NCBI GenBank assembly: GCA_036320915.1
Contig: JAXBDG010000014.1
Coordinates: 806,001-870,000 of the forward strand
Source of the DNA: Linnemannia elongata
Taxonomy: Eukaryota > Mortierellomycota > Mortierellomycetes > Mortierellales > Mortierellaceae
DNA: 64,000 nt
Direction: 5' to 3'
Part shown: one piece after another, positions 10,801-22,826 of the stretch
Numbering within the stretch: position 1 is the first letter of the stretch
Layout: the number at the start of each line of letters is the position of its first letter
Notes under the pieces: generated by a model
What the model was told of the DNA's origin: nothing
The model's database searches: none
What the model saw: the letters and a program-made list of their open reading frames with translations, nothing else
Translations under genes and position numbers: made by a program

Positions 10801-13396
10801 CTGAATACACTGATCTGAACCACCAGGTTTGCACCTTGGCCGGCGCCCAGCCCGGCCGTGACTATGTTGAAGGGCCCGACTACCTCTACAGCTCTTTCCG
10901 CTACAAGGTTTCTGAGATGTGGCTCAATGTCCTCGCCGTTTTCCTTTTCTGGATCCTCTTTACTGCCTTGACCGCCTGGGCCATGGAGTCCAAGGAGTTT
11001 GGAAAGGGAGGGTTCAGTACGAACGTCTTTAAGCGCCCTAAGAATGGATCTACCCGCACTGCAGCTGGAGGCCGTGTTGAGCCTGATGTTGAGCAAGGTC
11101 AAATATCGAATGCCTACCCCTCTACTGATTCTACTATGGCACCTAGCGATGTCCAAGCCCAGGGTGTCATACCAAAGGATAACCTCGCCAAGGGCTCTGT
11201 CTTCACTTGGGAGGATCTGGACTATGTTGTTCCTTACAAGGCAGACCCCTCTGGCAAGAAGCAGCTTCTGACCAAGATTGCTGGTCTCGTCAGGCCTGGT
11301 ACCATGACGGCGTTAATGGGTTCTTCAGGAGCCGGAAAGACCACACTCTTGGATGTCCTGGCTCAGCGCAAGAGTATGGGTGTGGTTACTGGTCAAGTCG
11401 AGGTCGACGGTCAGCCCTTGCGTCGTGACTTTCAACGTACTACTGGATACTGTGAGCAGCTGGATGTGCATGTCCCCGAGTGCACTGTCCACGAGGCCCT
11501 CCGGTTCTCTGCTCGCCTGCGCCAGCCTGCTGAAGTCTCTGTTGCCGAGAAGGATGCCTATGTCGAGGAGATTATCAAGATCTTGGAGATGGATAATATC
11601 GCTGACGCTCTGATTGGAACAACCGAGTCGGGACTCGGTATCTCAGTTGAGGAGCGCAAGCGTTTGACCATTGGAGTCGAGCTGGTTGCCAAGCCCAAGT
11701 TGTTGTTCCTGGACGAGCCTACCTCCGGACTGGATGCACAAGCCTCCTACAACATCATGCGCTTCATGCGCAAGCTCGCGGATCAAGGCCAGGCTATCCT
11801 CTGCACGATCCATCAGCCTTCCTCGCAGCTGTTTGCCTTCTTTGATGACTTGCTTCTTCTTGCCAAGGGTGGTCGTACCGTCTTCTTTGGAGAGTTGGGT
11901 CACGATTCGACTGGACTGATTAACTACTTCGAGAAGAACGGAGCCCCCCAGTGTGCGGCTGATGCCAACCCCGCAGAGTACATCCTGGACGTGGTTAATG
12001 CTCGACATTCGGATCTAGACTGGCCCGATATCTGGAACAAGTCGCCCGAGAAGGTTCAACTTTTGGAGGACATCCGCAAGACCCGAAATGCCAGCGGCGG
12101 AGATGTCGTTCATGACTCTTCTGCTGAGCTCGAGTATGCCACCAACACTGGCACCCAGCTCAAGTATGTCTTTTCCCGTATGGTCAAGACCTTCTGGCGC
12201 CTACCCGGGTATAACATGGGTCGTCTTGGCATGTTGATTATCTTTGGCTTGTTGAACGGATTCACCTTCTTCCGCCTTGGCAACTCTGTGGTCGATCTGC
12301 AGTCACGTGTCTTCGTCGTCTTCCAGGTCCTCGGTAAGGAACACAATGAAAATTGACATGCAAAATCTTTAACCATTACCTATTTTTATTTTTTTATTTT
12401 TTTATTATTCACTCACGATGCTTCCTTATCTTTTCTTTTCCTTTCTGTAACTCTTTCGGCTCCTTGCCTCTAGTCATGGCACCCTTACTTTGTAACACTG
12501 TAGAGCCTAGACTGCAAACGGAACGTCAATGGTTCTTCCGGGAGCAAGCGGGCAAATACTACAGCTGGAAACCGTTTGCAATGTCGATTTGTGTGATTGA
12601 GTTACCCTTCCTCATTTTTACCGCGACTATTTTCTTCTGTGTCGTCTACTGGACTGTGGGCTTCACGACCGACCCCATCTCGACGTTCTACACCTTCTTG
12701 ATGCTCCAGATCTTTGTCATCTTTGCCATTACTCTGGGACAAATGATTGCCGCCTGGACACCTAATGTTCAAATTGCTGCCCTGTTGAATCCTTTCATCA
12801 TCTCGGCTCTCAATCTATTCTGTGGTGTCGTTATGCCCTATGCGAGTATGCCCAAGTTTTGGCGTTCGTGGCTCTACTGGCTCGATCCGTAAGTTTTCTT
12901 GTCATTTGCTCGTATCATTTTTTTTATGTTCAAGTTTGAAAAAAAAAAAAAATTAATTCGTATTTCGGGTAGAACTACGCCACTAACTTTATTCACCGAT
13001 CACTTGTTTCAAATTCGTCCTCCTTTCTAAACCATTGACAAACAAATCACAAATAGGTACCACTACATCGTCGAGGGCCTCGTCACAACCCAACTCCACG
13101 GCCTCGATGTCCGCTGTCGTGATACAGAGTTCAGCATTTTTGAACCCCCCTCGGGTCAGACCTGCGTCCAATTCGCCGGCGCCTTCCTCCAACGCGCCAC
13201 AGGTTACCTCAACAACCCGGACGCGACTACGGGGTGCCAGTATTGCCAGTACTCCAAGGGTCAGGATTTCTACAAGAACTTGAATATGGATATCGCCCAT
13301 CGCTGGAGAAATATTGGTATTGCTTGTATTTATTTGGTCAGCAACTTTACCATTATCATCTTGGGCATCAAGTTCTTTAAGGGCAACAAGCGGTAA
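7879..13396 (+). CDS. Full-size PDR-type (ABCG) ABC transporter
   Basis: Eight exons: 7879-8791, 8890-9749, 9868-9928, 10041-10353, 10457-10588, 10706-12333, 12474-12888 and 13057-13396. All junctions keep frame and yield 1,553 aa, normal for the (NBD-TMD)x2 fungal PDR family. NBD1 has the family's degenerate Walker A GRPGSGCST (Cys for Lys), the signature LSGGERKRLSIAE and the Walker B region MWDGSTRGLDAS. NBD2 has a canonical Walker A GSSGAGKTT, a divergent C-loop ISVEERKRLTIG and Walker B LLFLDEPTSGLDAQ. Two hydrophobic six-helix domains follow the NBDs; PDR-typical RGGVLFFSLLFN and WINPLAYAFKALMSNEF are present. Such pumps at the plasma membrane export hydrophobic compounds (azoles, steroids, lipids). 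NBD1 is probably a degenerate ATP site, as in Pdr5. An oddity is Gly after the Walker B Asp, where the family usually has Asn. The substrate cannot be inferred. Confidence 0.95.
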
Positions 13397-13637
13397 ATGG
13401 TGGTGATGGAGTGTTGATGAGTGAGGTGATTGAAGGAAGAATGACGTGGGTGAAGGACGTGACAGGGGACGCAAGTATCTATACATATATTACACTTCAT
13501 ACGTCTATATAATATACTTTTGTTCTGTACATATTTTCACTGACAATGCCCTCACAACCTATGAAAGGTATGCTCTCCCCCACATAACTTAACATCAGAA
13601 TTAATAACAGCACCGTGCTAAGAGTAGGTGGATTTAT
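13397..13637. other. Convergent 3' intergenic region
   Basis: 241 bp between the PDR transporter stop and the stop of the minus-strand AT-hook gene. AT-rich sequence around 13480-13540 (tatacatatatt, tatataatata) is a likely 3' UTR/termination zone. On the minus strand AATAAA (tttatt at 13633-13638) overlaps the last base of the TGA stop of the AT-hook gene. Confidence 0.5.
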
Positions 13638-16173
13638 TCAACGAGGAAGGGGCAAAGCGGACCCAAACACAAAGTTGGCCGTGTACTCCTCCGGTGGCGA
13701 ATCTTTCCTGCGACGACCAGAAGAGGTTACATTGACGACAGCGGTTGCGGTATGTAAAGGCCAAAGGATTCCATGCTCCTTCCACGCCCGACGGAGTTTG
13801 GTCAGTTCCCGGTGCCGGTAATGGTTGCTTCCTTGTTCCCGATCCGGGGTACTGTTGTTGTCCTCAGCTTCGTCGGATACACGTGGGTTTGTCTCCTGCG
13901 TCAATGGCGATGGGGATAACAATGGTTCTGGTGACTCGGGTACAACTTCTTCCACCTGTTCCTGTCCCTCTTCTGGAGGTGGGGGTGTAGAAGGTAATCG
14001 ATTCGGTCCACCGAGGCCCTTCCTCTGTCCGTTGCGAACCACAATTCCTGCATCAGAGTTTGAATCCGGATCCGGAATAGGCACTTTTCTTGGTCGTCCA
14101 CGTCCACGTCGGCGTGGCTGGCTTTCGGATGACTGGTTCTCCTGCTGTGACACCAATGTTCGTATCCGTTTTTTGGGTGGGAGAGGGGGTCCGTCTACAG
14201 ATCGATGATGGATAGATGCAGTCGTCTTGTGGTCGTCATACACATCACTGCCGGCGTCCTTCTGCGGCTGCCTTGCCTCGTACTCGCTACCCTCAACTTC
14301 CAAATAAGATCCTGGACGATGGGTTCTTGCTCGAAGACTGGATCTCCGATCGGACTGCTGAGGTCGTCCCGACCGCCGTTGCGATGGAGGCGTTGGCCTT
14401 GGCGCTGGTGATGGTGATGGTAATGGTGATGATGGTGACTGGGAGGATGGCAGTTTCGTTCGCCGTCGAGAAACCTCCTTAGATATGCGTTTACTTCCTG
14501 AATACTCCACTTTAACCTCTGGCGTCGCTGTGGTATTGTCCATGTATCCTTCATACTCGGGTAAAATTGGGATATCTACGCTGAGGAACACACTGCTCAT
14601 ATGAGGGTTCTGCAACAGGAGGTTGATCGTGTCTTTGTTGAGTTGTCGTTTGACGTCGTCTGGTAATGAGCGGCGAGGCATGCGAATGGGAGTTATTGAT
14701 GTTGATGCTGGTGCTGATGCTGGTGCTGATTGTTGTGTCCTCCTGCCACGAGTCTGACTCTCCACTGTTACTGTTGCTGTTGCCTTTGATTTGCTGGAAA
14801 TATCCTTACTACTGCGGACAAGGGCGCCACGCGTTACAATAGACCGTGGCGATGCTGAAGGCGGTGATTTCCTGTAATATGACTCGACCTGTTCCTCAAA
14901 CTCAGAATCAACCTCTGGGGATAGTGATTCCTGGCGCGATTCAACCACTTCTTCTTCTTCTTCTTCCTCCTCCTGCTCCTCCTCCTCCTCCTCCTCCTCG
15001 GCCTCAGACAATGCCTGTGATTGAGTATGGTATTTGGATCGCTTGCTGGGATATGTACTGGGGATGATTTCATCCTGGTCACTTTGACGGTCCTCGTGCT
15101 CATCCTCGCTTGCCGAACTCAATTCCTCGACTCTCTCCGGCGTGACGCTCCACGACAACGCGTCTCCTGATGCCACAGCCAAAGAGTCATCTGCAACAGG
15201 TTCTCCGTCGTTGTCGTCGTCGTCGTCGTCGTCGTCATGGAAACCATTCTCGTCATCCGAATACCGCGATGATACGTCGTACGCCTCCACATAGCCGTCG
15301 TACGGTTGAGAATACATAGATGCGCGGAAGTTGGGAGTCGGAGAACGAGACGGTAGCCGTTGACCGCATACAAGCTGAGAGAGGCCGAGGGAATCGTCTG
15401 TTGATGGTATAGATATGTCGTGATTGTCCGGTTGTGATAATTGAGCGGGTTGTGATGGAGATAAAGATCGAGGCGGCAAGGGAGACGATAGGTCTTGTGT
15501 ATATAGATATCCTGCTGGCGCAGATTCGCGTAGTTGTATGAGTGCTTCAGCTCCTTCCAAACCCTTCTCGTCCTCGTCGTTGTCCGGTATGTATAACTGT
15601 GTCACCCATTCCTGTGTCATCGGCTGCTCTGATACGAAGGTCGAATAGGCCCTGCCAGAGTGGTGATGTTGCGACTGATCACCATGACTTGAAACCGGTA
15701 AGGAATCTTCAAACCTCACTGTCCGTTGCGAGTACGAGCCACCGTCCGAAGCCGCCTGCGATGTCTGTTGCGATCCTGTCCGTTGCTGAGACGATGTTGT
15801 GCTATTGGTTCGAGCTTTTGTGAGTCGTTTGTTGGCTGCATTCCCGCGAGGTGATGTCGGTGATCTGGTTATTGTTGGTGAGATGTTGTTCTTATTTGGC
15901 CTCCTTATGTGATCAAACAGGTTGGATGTCGTGAAACGAACATGTGTCTTTTGGCTGCTGCTGCTCGGGCCTAAATAAGGGAGAGAGGTGAAGGCAAGAC
16001 TCGTTTATGTTAAGAAGAGTTCCGTTTTAGTTCTGTTCAAGGGGAGTGAAAGTGATGAGGGGGAATAGAGGATGAGGAGCGACAAAAGAATGCGGGAGAG
16101 GGGAAAGAGAGAGAGTGTTAGGCGTACTTCCTGATGGTGGAGCGTCTTCATTCGTAACAGATTGCTGACCCAT
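13638..16173 (-). CDS. Unrecognised acidic, disordered protein with an AT-hook
   Basis: Two exons: 16173-16128 and 15970-13638, split by an intron (GTACGC to TTTAG), giving 792 aa. The start MGQQSVTNEDAPPSG is supported by the phase-correct splice. I do not recognise the family. Most of the protein is low-complexity: an Asp run near residue 250, a Glu-rich stretch near residues 330-345, and Ser/Pro/Arg-rich regions. RRRGRGRPRKVP near residue 640 is a typical AT-hook core (RGRP flanked by basic residues), which suggests minor-groove DNA binding in the nucleus. Two more ordered segments are visible: LPDDVKRQLNKDTINLLLQN (about 445-465) with the following VFLSVDIPILPEYEGY, and a basic C-terminal block with LTKLRRAWKEHGILWPL. 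Function is unknown; a chromatin-associated or cell-cycle substrate role is only inference from composition. Confidence 0.75.
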
Positions 16174-16414
16174 GGTGCTCTATGGAGAGTCGCCCGTTGG
16201 ATGCAAATTAGGTCGTGTTTTGTTGGATTGTTGTGTGCGTGGTGTGTTCGAAGTGCGAGGTGTGGAGTGAGTGAAAAGAGGGAGGAGCGAGAAAACGAGT
16301 GGGCACAGTCAAATGAAGCGACAAACGCGAAAGATTATTTTTTTGAAGCGACTGTCCCTGAATTGTTCAATGAATCATTCACAAGTTTCTGTTTTATCGC
16401 AGTAAGGTGCGTGT

Positions 16415-19400
16415 CTAGAGAGCGTGGGTTTCCATGAACGCCAGGATATCGAGACATGACAGCAACCCATACTTCTCCTCCTCATCCACACTTTCAACCT
16501 GCCCTTCAGTATCTCGTCCTCGCACGGCCTCCTCCAGGACAATATACACAGAATCGCCGTGGCCTGCCACAGCCATACTCCTAATCACCTCTGCTGCTGC
16601 CGCCCTGACATCCCTGTGCAGCCAACCGTCTCGATCAAGAACCATCTCTTTTGCCAACAAAAGCATCGTCCATATCTCCTGAACCGGTATCCGGATTTTC
16701 CGCACAATCTTGGACACGCTGATCAACGTCGTCATCTGTAACCGATGTTCTCTTGTAAACACCTTGCCCTGTGCATGCATCTTTCCTTGTCTGGGAGCAC
16801 GGTGTCCCTGTCCAGATCCGATGGCTGCTCTCTCACCTGCCGGCGTCTTTTGAGTGGCAGTGGCTCCCTTGACTCTACCATCGGCGGAGGGTGTCCACAT
16901 TCGCAACGCCTTGACAATGAATGGCCAAACATCATCCAGCAAATGCCTGCCCAAAAAGTCACTGCAGTTCTCCGCCAGTGTTGTGATGACCTCGATGGCC
17001 CTCAGGCTGACAAAGAAGGCCTCCAACTCTGACCGCCTCAACACGCGTCCGACAATCGCCGGCCAGAACCCATGAATGACTGGATTCAAGTCCTGAGGCC
17101 GATCCTTGAGGACAACAATTGACCCTTGAATGATTTCCAATGCCGAGATCCTTAGTCTGGGGGTGGTCGCCGTCAAAAAGTACCCTGCCTTGGTAAGGAT
17201 CCTAAGACAGAGCGCCTGGTGCTTCGTCAAGGGCTCTGGTTTCGACTCCTTTGTCTGCTTTGGCATACGCGCTCGCAAATCGCCAAACGAAATGTTCTCA
17301 TCATCCTCGGCGCCTTCGGCGTAATCAATCTTGTCTGCATCCTCACGGTCCCCAAAGAGTCGCTCCTCATCCTCCTTTGCTTCCTTGGCACGTTCCATGA
17401 AATAGCCCTTGATCTGCTCTGGTGTCATCGAATCCAGCTTTTCCCGCAGTGCCTCTTCGTCGCCTTCAGCAGCAGAGTCAAGACCTTTTGTCAAAAGTTG
17501 GTACTCCTTGGCAAAGCTCTCAACCTCCTTGGAGACATCAGCCTGAGATGACACTGTTGTAGCGTTTCTTGCTAAGTCTGGGTCCGTCCCACTCATGCCT
17601 CCCTTAGTACCCTTGGTATCAGCGGTAGTAGATCTAGCCATGACCTTGACGATCTCACATAATGACTTCAGCAAACCCTCACAGACCTCATCCTCCTGAT
17701 CCTTCCAGTGATCCAAAGCCTCAAAAATTTCCGTGACCGAGTCCTCCAACATCGAGACTGCAGGGGGGCCGACGACATGAATCAAGGCCCAAAGGACCTG
17801 CGGCGTCTTGGGGTTGGTGCTCAGGAAGGCGATGCGCTGTGAAATCTGTTGAATGACATAGTCATAGTTTGCCTGGATTAAGTCGCCAACAGTCTCGTAC
17901 TGGCAAACAAATGCGACATGCTCCAGCGCCACCTCAGCCGCATCCCGAATAAGGGCCGAATCCTGACCGCCAAGGTGCTCCAGCAGAATATAAAGGACCC
18001 GAACAAGCTCCACTTCAAATTCCGTCCCACCGAGAATGACAGCAATGGACGCAATGCCCTCGAGAAGCAGACAGCGCAGCATCACGTCTATATTGTGGTC
18101 GTACTCAACCGGCCCGTTAGCCTCGAACGTCGACCCCTCTCCCTCATCCTCATCCATGCCAAACATCCTTGCCAGGATCGCCTTCTTTGAACGCGAGTCC
18201 AATTCCGCAAATTCGGCCGACCGTGATCGTTCCTCCATCTCCTGCCTGGTTCTTGCCTCGCCAGAAAGTTGCGAGCACTCCACCAAAACAACCAGATATT
18301 CGTCCAAGACTCCTCTGGCTGCTCGCCTGACATGACGCTGACTTTTCCTCTGACGTGATGCCTTGGACGACTCCTTGACCTTGCGCTTCCGCGTTGAAAT
18401 GTCCTGCAGGGCGGAATCGCCCAATGTCGCCAGTCCGATCCTGGAAGCACCGACAAGGAGTTGGTTCATCATGAGAACAGTTGACACATCCGAGGCACCG
18501 AACCATCCTTGATTTTCTCGCACTGCCCTAGCTGCTTCCTGTAACCGAGACATAAGCTCCATGGACCAAGTGTCGATCTCGGTGGTGGAGCCTAGCTGCC
18601 GCAGGAACCCCAAGAAGGCATTTGATGTCAGTTGTTCCCGGAGGTGGAGATGAATCCTGCGAGGAAACCCAAACTTTCGTCCGCTGCCTTTACGCTCCAT
18701 GACCCACGTGTGCCAACGCTCCTCCTCGCTACCGGGCGGAAAGGCGTTTGATCCCGAAGCCATCACTCCAAGAATGCCCCTACGCTCATCCATGTTATGT
18801 TGGTCCAGCTGCTCGATCGTCAAAACTTGAATCCATGGCTGGAGGTAGCTGACAAGTGTTTGTTGGTTGACAATGAACTCCATCTGGTGCCCCAAAAACA
18901 ACACCAGGCCCTGCGCAAGTCGAATCGCGTCCTGCTTGGTGGCCTCATTTGCTCCGTGCAAGATCCTGGACAAGGCGGCCAGACGCTCGCGAATAATCTG
19001 CTTGCCCGTATCTGCTAGCTCTTGACTGCCATATTCATCCGCAAGGGCACCCAGGTGAGCCTTGGCTGGTAAAGAGACGTCGTCAAATTCGTCCTGCGTG
19101 CAACCAATCAGGGTCTCCAGCAGAAACCCTGGTACACTTGATGTAGCTGATCCTGCTGTTTTCCGTGCAAGTGCGCCCTGACAATCGTTCAGGATACGAA
19201 ATGACATCTCGGCAAAGTGTCGTCGAACGTCCCAATGAGAATGAGCCCTTAGCTTGGCAATTTCTTTGAAAAGGGTGGAAAGTCCATGGTCCGTCCTTTT
19301 GATCCAGGCCTCTGACCCATATCCCTCTGGAGTATGTGAGGCTGACGAAGTCGATCCTGCTTTCCGGTTGCCTTGCTCCTTGAACATCGCCATAAGACCC

Positions 19401-20530
19401 TCGCTAAGTCCGGCACCCGTGGCACTCGAGTCTTGGAGGGGTAGGCGGGACGAGCCAATATTTCCGAGCACACGAACAACCATGAAAGTCCACGTGTCAA
19501 GTGCAGTCGTCAGGACTAAGTGACTCTCCTTGAGACCTCGCACCAGCATAGCCTTGGTAAGACCGGCAGATATTCCAGGAATCCAGGGAGCTATCCGTTC
19601 GGGCGTTTCGAGACATTTGAGGAGCTTTAGTACACCCAGAAGACTAGCTCTCCGTAATGAAACTAAGCTGGCGTCCTTGGCAACATCCAGCAAAACGACG
19701 ATCATCTGGGCAAGGACGGGCTGACTCCTCGCCTCTAAGAGATATCCTCGGACTTTGTCGTCTGCTGGTACCCGAGCGCGTCCGAAGTCGTCCAGTGGCT
19801 CCTCTTGATCCTGAACGGAAGAGCCGTATCCTTGATCATGTTCCAGAATACCAGGAGCAGTCGTGTCGAGAGGCATGGCGAGAATGAGGCACTTCAGTGC
19901 ACCGAGTCGAGTTTCATCTGGCATCCTGTCTTTGGGAGTGTCTGTGGTTTTTGAGTGTTGTTGCTGTTGTTGCTGCTGAGCAGGCTTGATAGGGAGACCA
20001 TCAATGGCTCGAAAGAGGACGTTGAAGAGCATTTGGTCGTACTGCCAATTGGGTCCCATAATGAACGCGTATCCATCTGGTAGGCGGAGGAGGAACTCGA
20101 GGCAACTGGTCCATGCGTCGACCAAAAAGTCGAATCGTTTCTCGAGCAGCATAAAGTTTTGACAGAGAAGGAGAACATGGTTGAGGGCGTGTTGGATATA
20201 GGCGATGAGTTTGGTGGTGAGGTGCAGGTCTGGGTCAGGCATGGTCGTAAGGATGGTGTGGATCGACCGCAAAGAGCTGGCAATCTCCTGAGCATTGGAT
20301 GCGCCTACGGATGGGAGGGACAGTAACCGCGACGCCGGCTCACGAAGCTGAAATGATGCCAAGTAAATAAGATATGTAAGTATTGGTGTTTTAAGTTGTT
20401 TGGTTTGTGATCACTGATCACTCTCTGTGTATGGTTATCGGCCATTGCGAATGTTAGGGGGTGATGTTCTTACCCGCGAAAAGGTCTCTATTGTCTCCTG
20501 CGAAACTCCCTCTGGGTAGATCTGGTCCAT
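16415..20530 (-). CDS. TTI1: TTI1, TELO2-interacting protein 1 of the TTT complex
   Basis: Two exons: 20530-20474 and 20347-16415, giving 1,329 aa. The first encodes MDQIYPEGVSQETIETFSR and joins in phase 0 to LREPASRLLSL. An in-frame ATG at 20362 lies within the intron, so it is not the preferred start. The protein is an all-helical HEAT-repeat array. Its C-terminal third carries a TTI1-like block with LTKHQALCLRILTKAGYFL, then DRPQDLNPVIHGFWPAIVGR. TTI1 with TEL2 and TTI2 forms the TTT co-chaperone that works with HSP90 and R2TP to mature PIKK kinases (TOR, ATM/Tel1, ATR/Mec1, DNA-PK family). An acidic loop separates the repeat blocks, roughly residues 1000-1080 (EDDENISFGDLRARMP). A short poly-Gln run lies near residue 131. 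Length fits TTI1 orthologues (about 1,000-1,300 aa). Confidence 0.85.
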
Positions 20531-20966
20531 GGTGGCGAGGTAGCGTCCTTTTGCCGTGTGTTTCCTTCCTGGTAGCGATTCTCTTGCAGAGGACGATGCT
20601 GCGTTGGGTTGGACGAAGGGTGAAAGATCAACAAGGCCCAGGCACGGCCACTCAATTATTCAATGGTGTGCGAGACATGGCAGTCACAAGACCTTGAACA
20701 TGTAATTTACACACGCTCTGTGCTCTTTCTTGAGTCTATGTATTGCTGCTTGCTCACACCTTTGGCCTCATCCCACCCACCCAAACCTCTCCTTCCCTTG
20801 TCCCCATCACTATCTTTTTTTCTCCCTCCTTTCACTTCTCTTCCACCTCCACCTCTCCCTCCTTTTCCTTTCTTCTTTTCCTTCCTCCGCTCAGTCTCAC
20901 CTTCCACTTTCTTCGCATCCATTTGCTTTGCAGTTTGACATATAACCACCTCTGTTCGCACGCTCA
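20531..20966. promoter_or_regulatory. Divergent promoter of TTI1 and an F-box gene
   Basis: 436 bp between two outward-facing start codons. The half next to the F-box gene (about 20755-20905) is almost pure C/T on the plus strand, typical of the pyrimidine-rich leaders in this window. No TATA box is evident. Confidence 0.55.
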
Positions 20967-22709
20967 ATGACATTGTCGCCCGTCAAGAGCCCCCTGCTCC
21001 TCCCAGAGATCCTAGTCAACATTGGCCGCTTCCTCGCCAAACGGGAACTCATCGCCTGTTTCCAGGTCTGCTCCACCTGGCACGCTGCCCTCGAGCCCGT
21101 CCTCTGGGCAGACCTCAACTTTGAAAAACAACTCCTCCAGTCTTACTTTGTCGACGCTGAACGTCAAGTCCGCATCCTCCCCGACCCGCCCACCATTCAA
21201 CGACTTGCCCGACATATCACCTCCATTCGCTACAGAGGCTGTCAAAGCCCCATCTCCCTCCTTATCCTCCCTCACATTGTCCGTCTTACTCGCCTTCGAG
21301 TCTTTCACCACTCCTCTGCCACCCTTCGGTCACTCATCCTTCGCAATGCGGCCACACTAGTCCACATCCATTGGGAGGAGCAATATTCCGAATTGGCCTC
21401 GGTCTATCGGCCGCCCGACTTGGTTGACGACATGTTCTCGGTCATGGTCCAGTGTCAACATCTTCGCACCCTGACATTGACAAGGTCCACTGTCTCTGAA
21501 TCACAAGCACAACCATTTTATCAACTCTTGCAACAGTTGCACTCCATCACCCTCTCTTCAACAAACATTCACTCCTTTCCCTCCGACCCGATCCATTTCC
21601 CCAACATCGACTCCTTAGCACTTTTGGGGGTCGATATGGACCCGAAACAGCAGTTCAAATTGGTGGCGTCATGTCCGAACCTGGCGACGTTCAGTTGGAA
21701 GGCACGGGCCCGGACACCCATCACAGCAGATGCACTAGCCCTCCCAACAACATGTCCTCGACTGACAGCCTTGGACTTGAGCCGCTGTGAGAGCTCTGAC
21801 TCAATCATGGCGCAGATTATGCAAAAGTCTCCGCACTTGACATTTCTCGATGCCTCTCGATCTTCTTTTGGACCTGCATGCTTCAAGATTTTGGTCCGCA
21901 ACCAAAGTCGGGCTCTCCAACATCTCGATATCCGGACCTGCTGGGATGTCACACCGGAAATGATCCATGCAATCATGGTTTACTGTCAGAGACTGGTCTC
22001 CTTTCAGGCGTCCGACATCCCCGCCAGGGTTCTGATCCAAGAGCCACAGATCCAATGTCTGCAGCTCGAGATCTTAACCCTCAATTTGACCGAGATTGCT
22101 CAGGACAAGACCATACAGTTCCGTGTCTATGAGCAGCTAGCTCGACTGACACGGCTCAAAATCCTGACTTTTGGACCAGCGGCGGAAAACTCGAGGATAG
22201 GAGCTGGAGCTGGGATTGCGGCGGGCGGCGGCGGCGGTGGTGCGGCACCTAGGACATGGATGGGGATTGGGATGGGTGTGGGTACAGGAACGAACGCTGC
22301 AGCAGGGGTTGGAGCGGCAGGAAATGCTGGAGGCGGCGGTGGTGGTGGAGCGGCTGTTGCAGGAGCACGACGACTGCAGCATGCGATCGGCAGCACACCT
22401 TTGAACAACATGATGACGACTCTCAAGAAGGACGAACCAGACTCGATGGACTTCCGACTGAAATATGGACTTGCTCAACTGGCGACACTGAAGCAACTGG
22501 AAGAGTTTCGGTTTGAAGGACTGGTCTTGTGTAAGATGGATGTGGACGAAATCCAGTGGATTGCCAATGCATGGAAGAGTCTGCGTATGGTCCGAGGGGT
22601 GCTACATAAGGAGAAGAGGAGGCGGGCCAGACTTGAAAGCAAGCTGCGCGAACTACGGCCGGACGTTCGCCTTGTGTCCATTGACATGTGCAAAGTCACT
22701 TTGTTCTAG
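20967..22709 (+). CDS. F-box/leucine-rich-repeat protein
   Basis: Intronless, 580 aa. An F-box sits at about residues 10-50 (LLLPEILVNIGRFLAKRELI, then CFQVCSTWHAALEPVLW). Irregular LRR-like repeats follow, with LTALDLSRCES, LTFLDASRSSF and LQHLDIRTCWDV motifs (about 60-400). F-box proteins join a target to SKP1 in SCF ubiquitin ligases, and the LRR region would bind the substrate. A Gly/Ala-rich insertion with two glycine runs (about residues 410-470) interrupts the LRR fold and is probably a disordered loop. The start fits the CT-rich leader and the family N-terminus. Such genes are strongly expanded in Mortierella-type fungi, so the substrate cannot be named. An AATAAA lies at 22775-22780. 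The gene converges on a second F-box gene 117 bp away. Confidence 0.85.
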   Translation: MTLSPVKSPLLLPEILVNIGRFLAKRELIACFQVCSTWHAALEPVLWADLNFEKQLLQSYFVDAERQVRILPDPPTIQRLARHITSIRYRGCQSPISLLILPHIVRLTRLRVFHHSSATLRSLILRNAATLVHIHWEEQYSELASVYRPPDLVDDMFSVMVQCQHLRTLTLTRSTVSESQAQPFYQLLQQLHSITLSSTNIHSFPSDPIHFPNIDSLALLGVDMDPKQQFKLVASCPNLATFSWKARARTPITADALALPTTCPRLTALDLSRCESSDSIMAQIMQKSPHLTFLDASRSSFGPACFKILVRNQSRALQHLDIRTCWDVTPEMIHAIMVYCQRLVSFQASDIPARVLIQEPQIQCLQLEILTLNLTEIAQDKTIQFRVYEQLARLTRLKILTFGPAAENSRIGAGAGIAAGGGGGGAAPRTWMGIGMGVGTGTNAAAGVGAAGNAGGGGGGGAAVAGARRLQHAIGSTPLNNMMTTLKKDEPDSMDFRLKYGLAQLATLKQLEEFRFEGLVLCKMDVDEIQWIANAWKSLRMVRGVLHKEKRRRARLESKLRELRPDVRLVSIDMCKVTLF

Positions 22710-22826
22710 CACCCACGAAGCATCAGCATCCTATGTACAACATACAATGGCATCTCACCTACATACATACCCAAAATAAAAATGTTCAATACTCTCGTCG
22801 GTTCTTTTCTTATTGTTGAATTATTA

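Noticed and set aside
13035..13283. Ser/Thr-rich plus-strand frame inside the last PDR exon
   Set aside because: Shadow of the correct frame, which continues the transporter after a consistent splice.
14195..14554. Extra open frames opposite and inside the AT-hook gene
   Set aside because: His/Arg-rich translations come from the Ser/Pro/Asp-rich repeats of the real frame.
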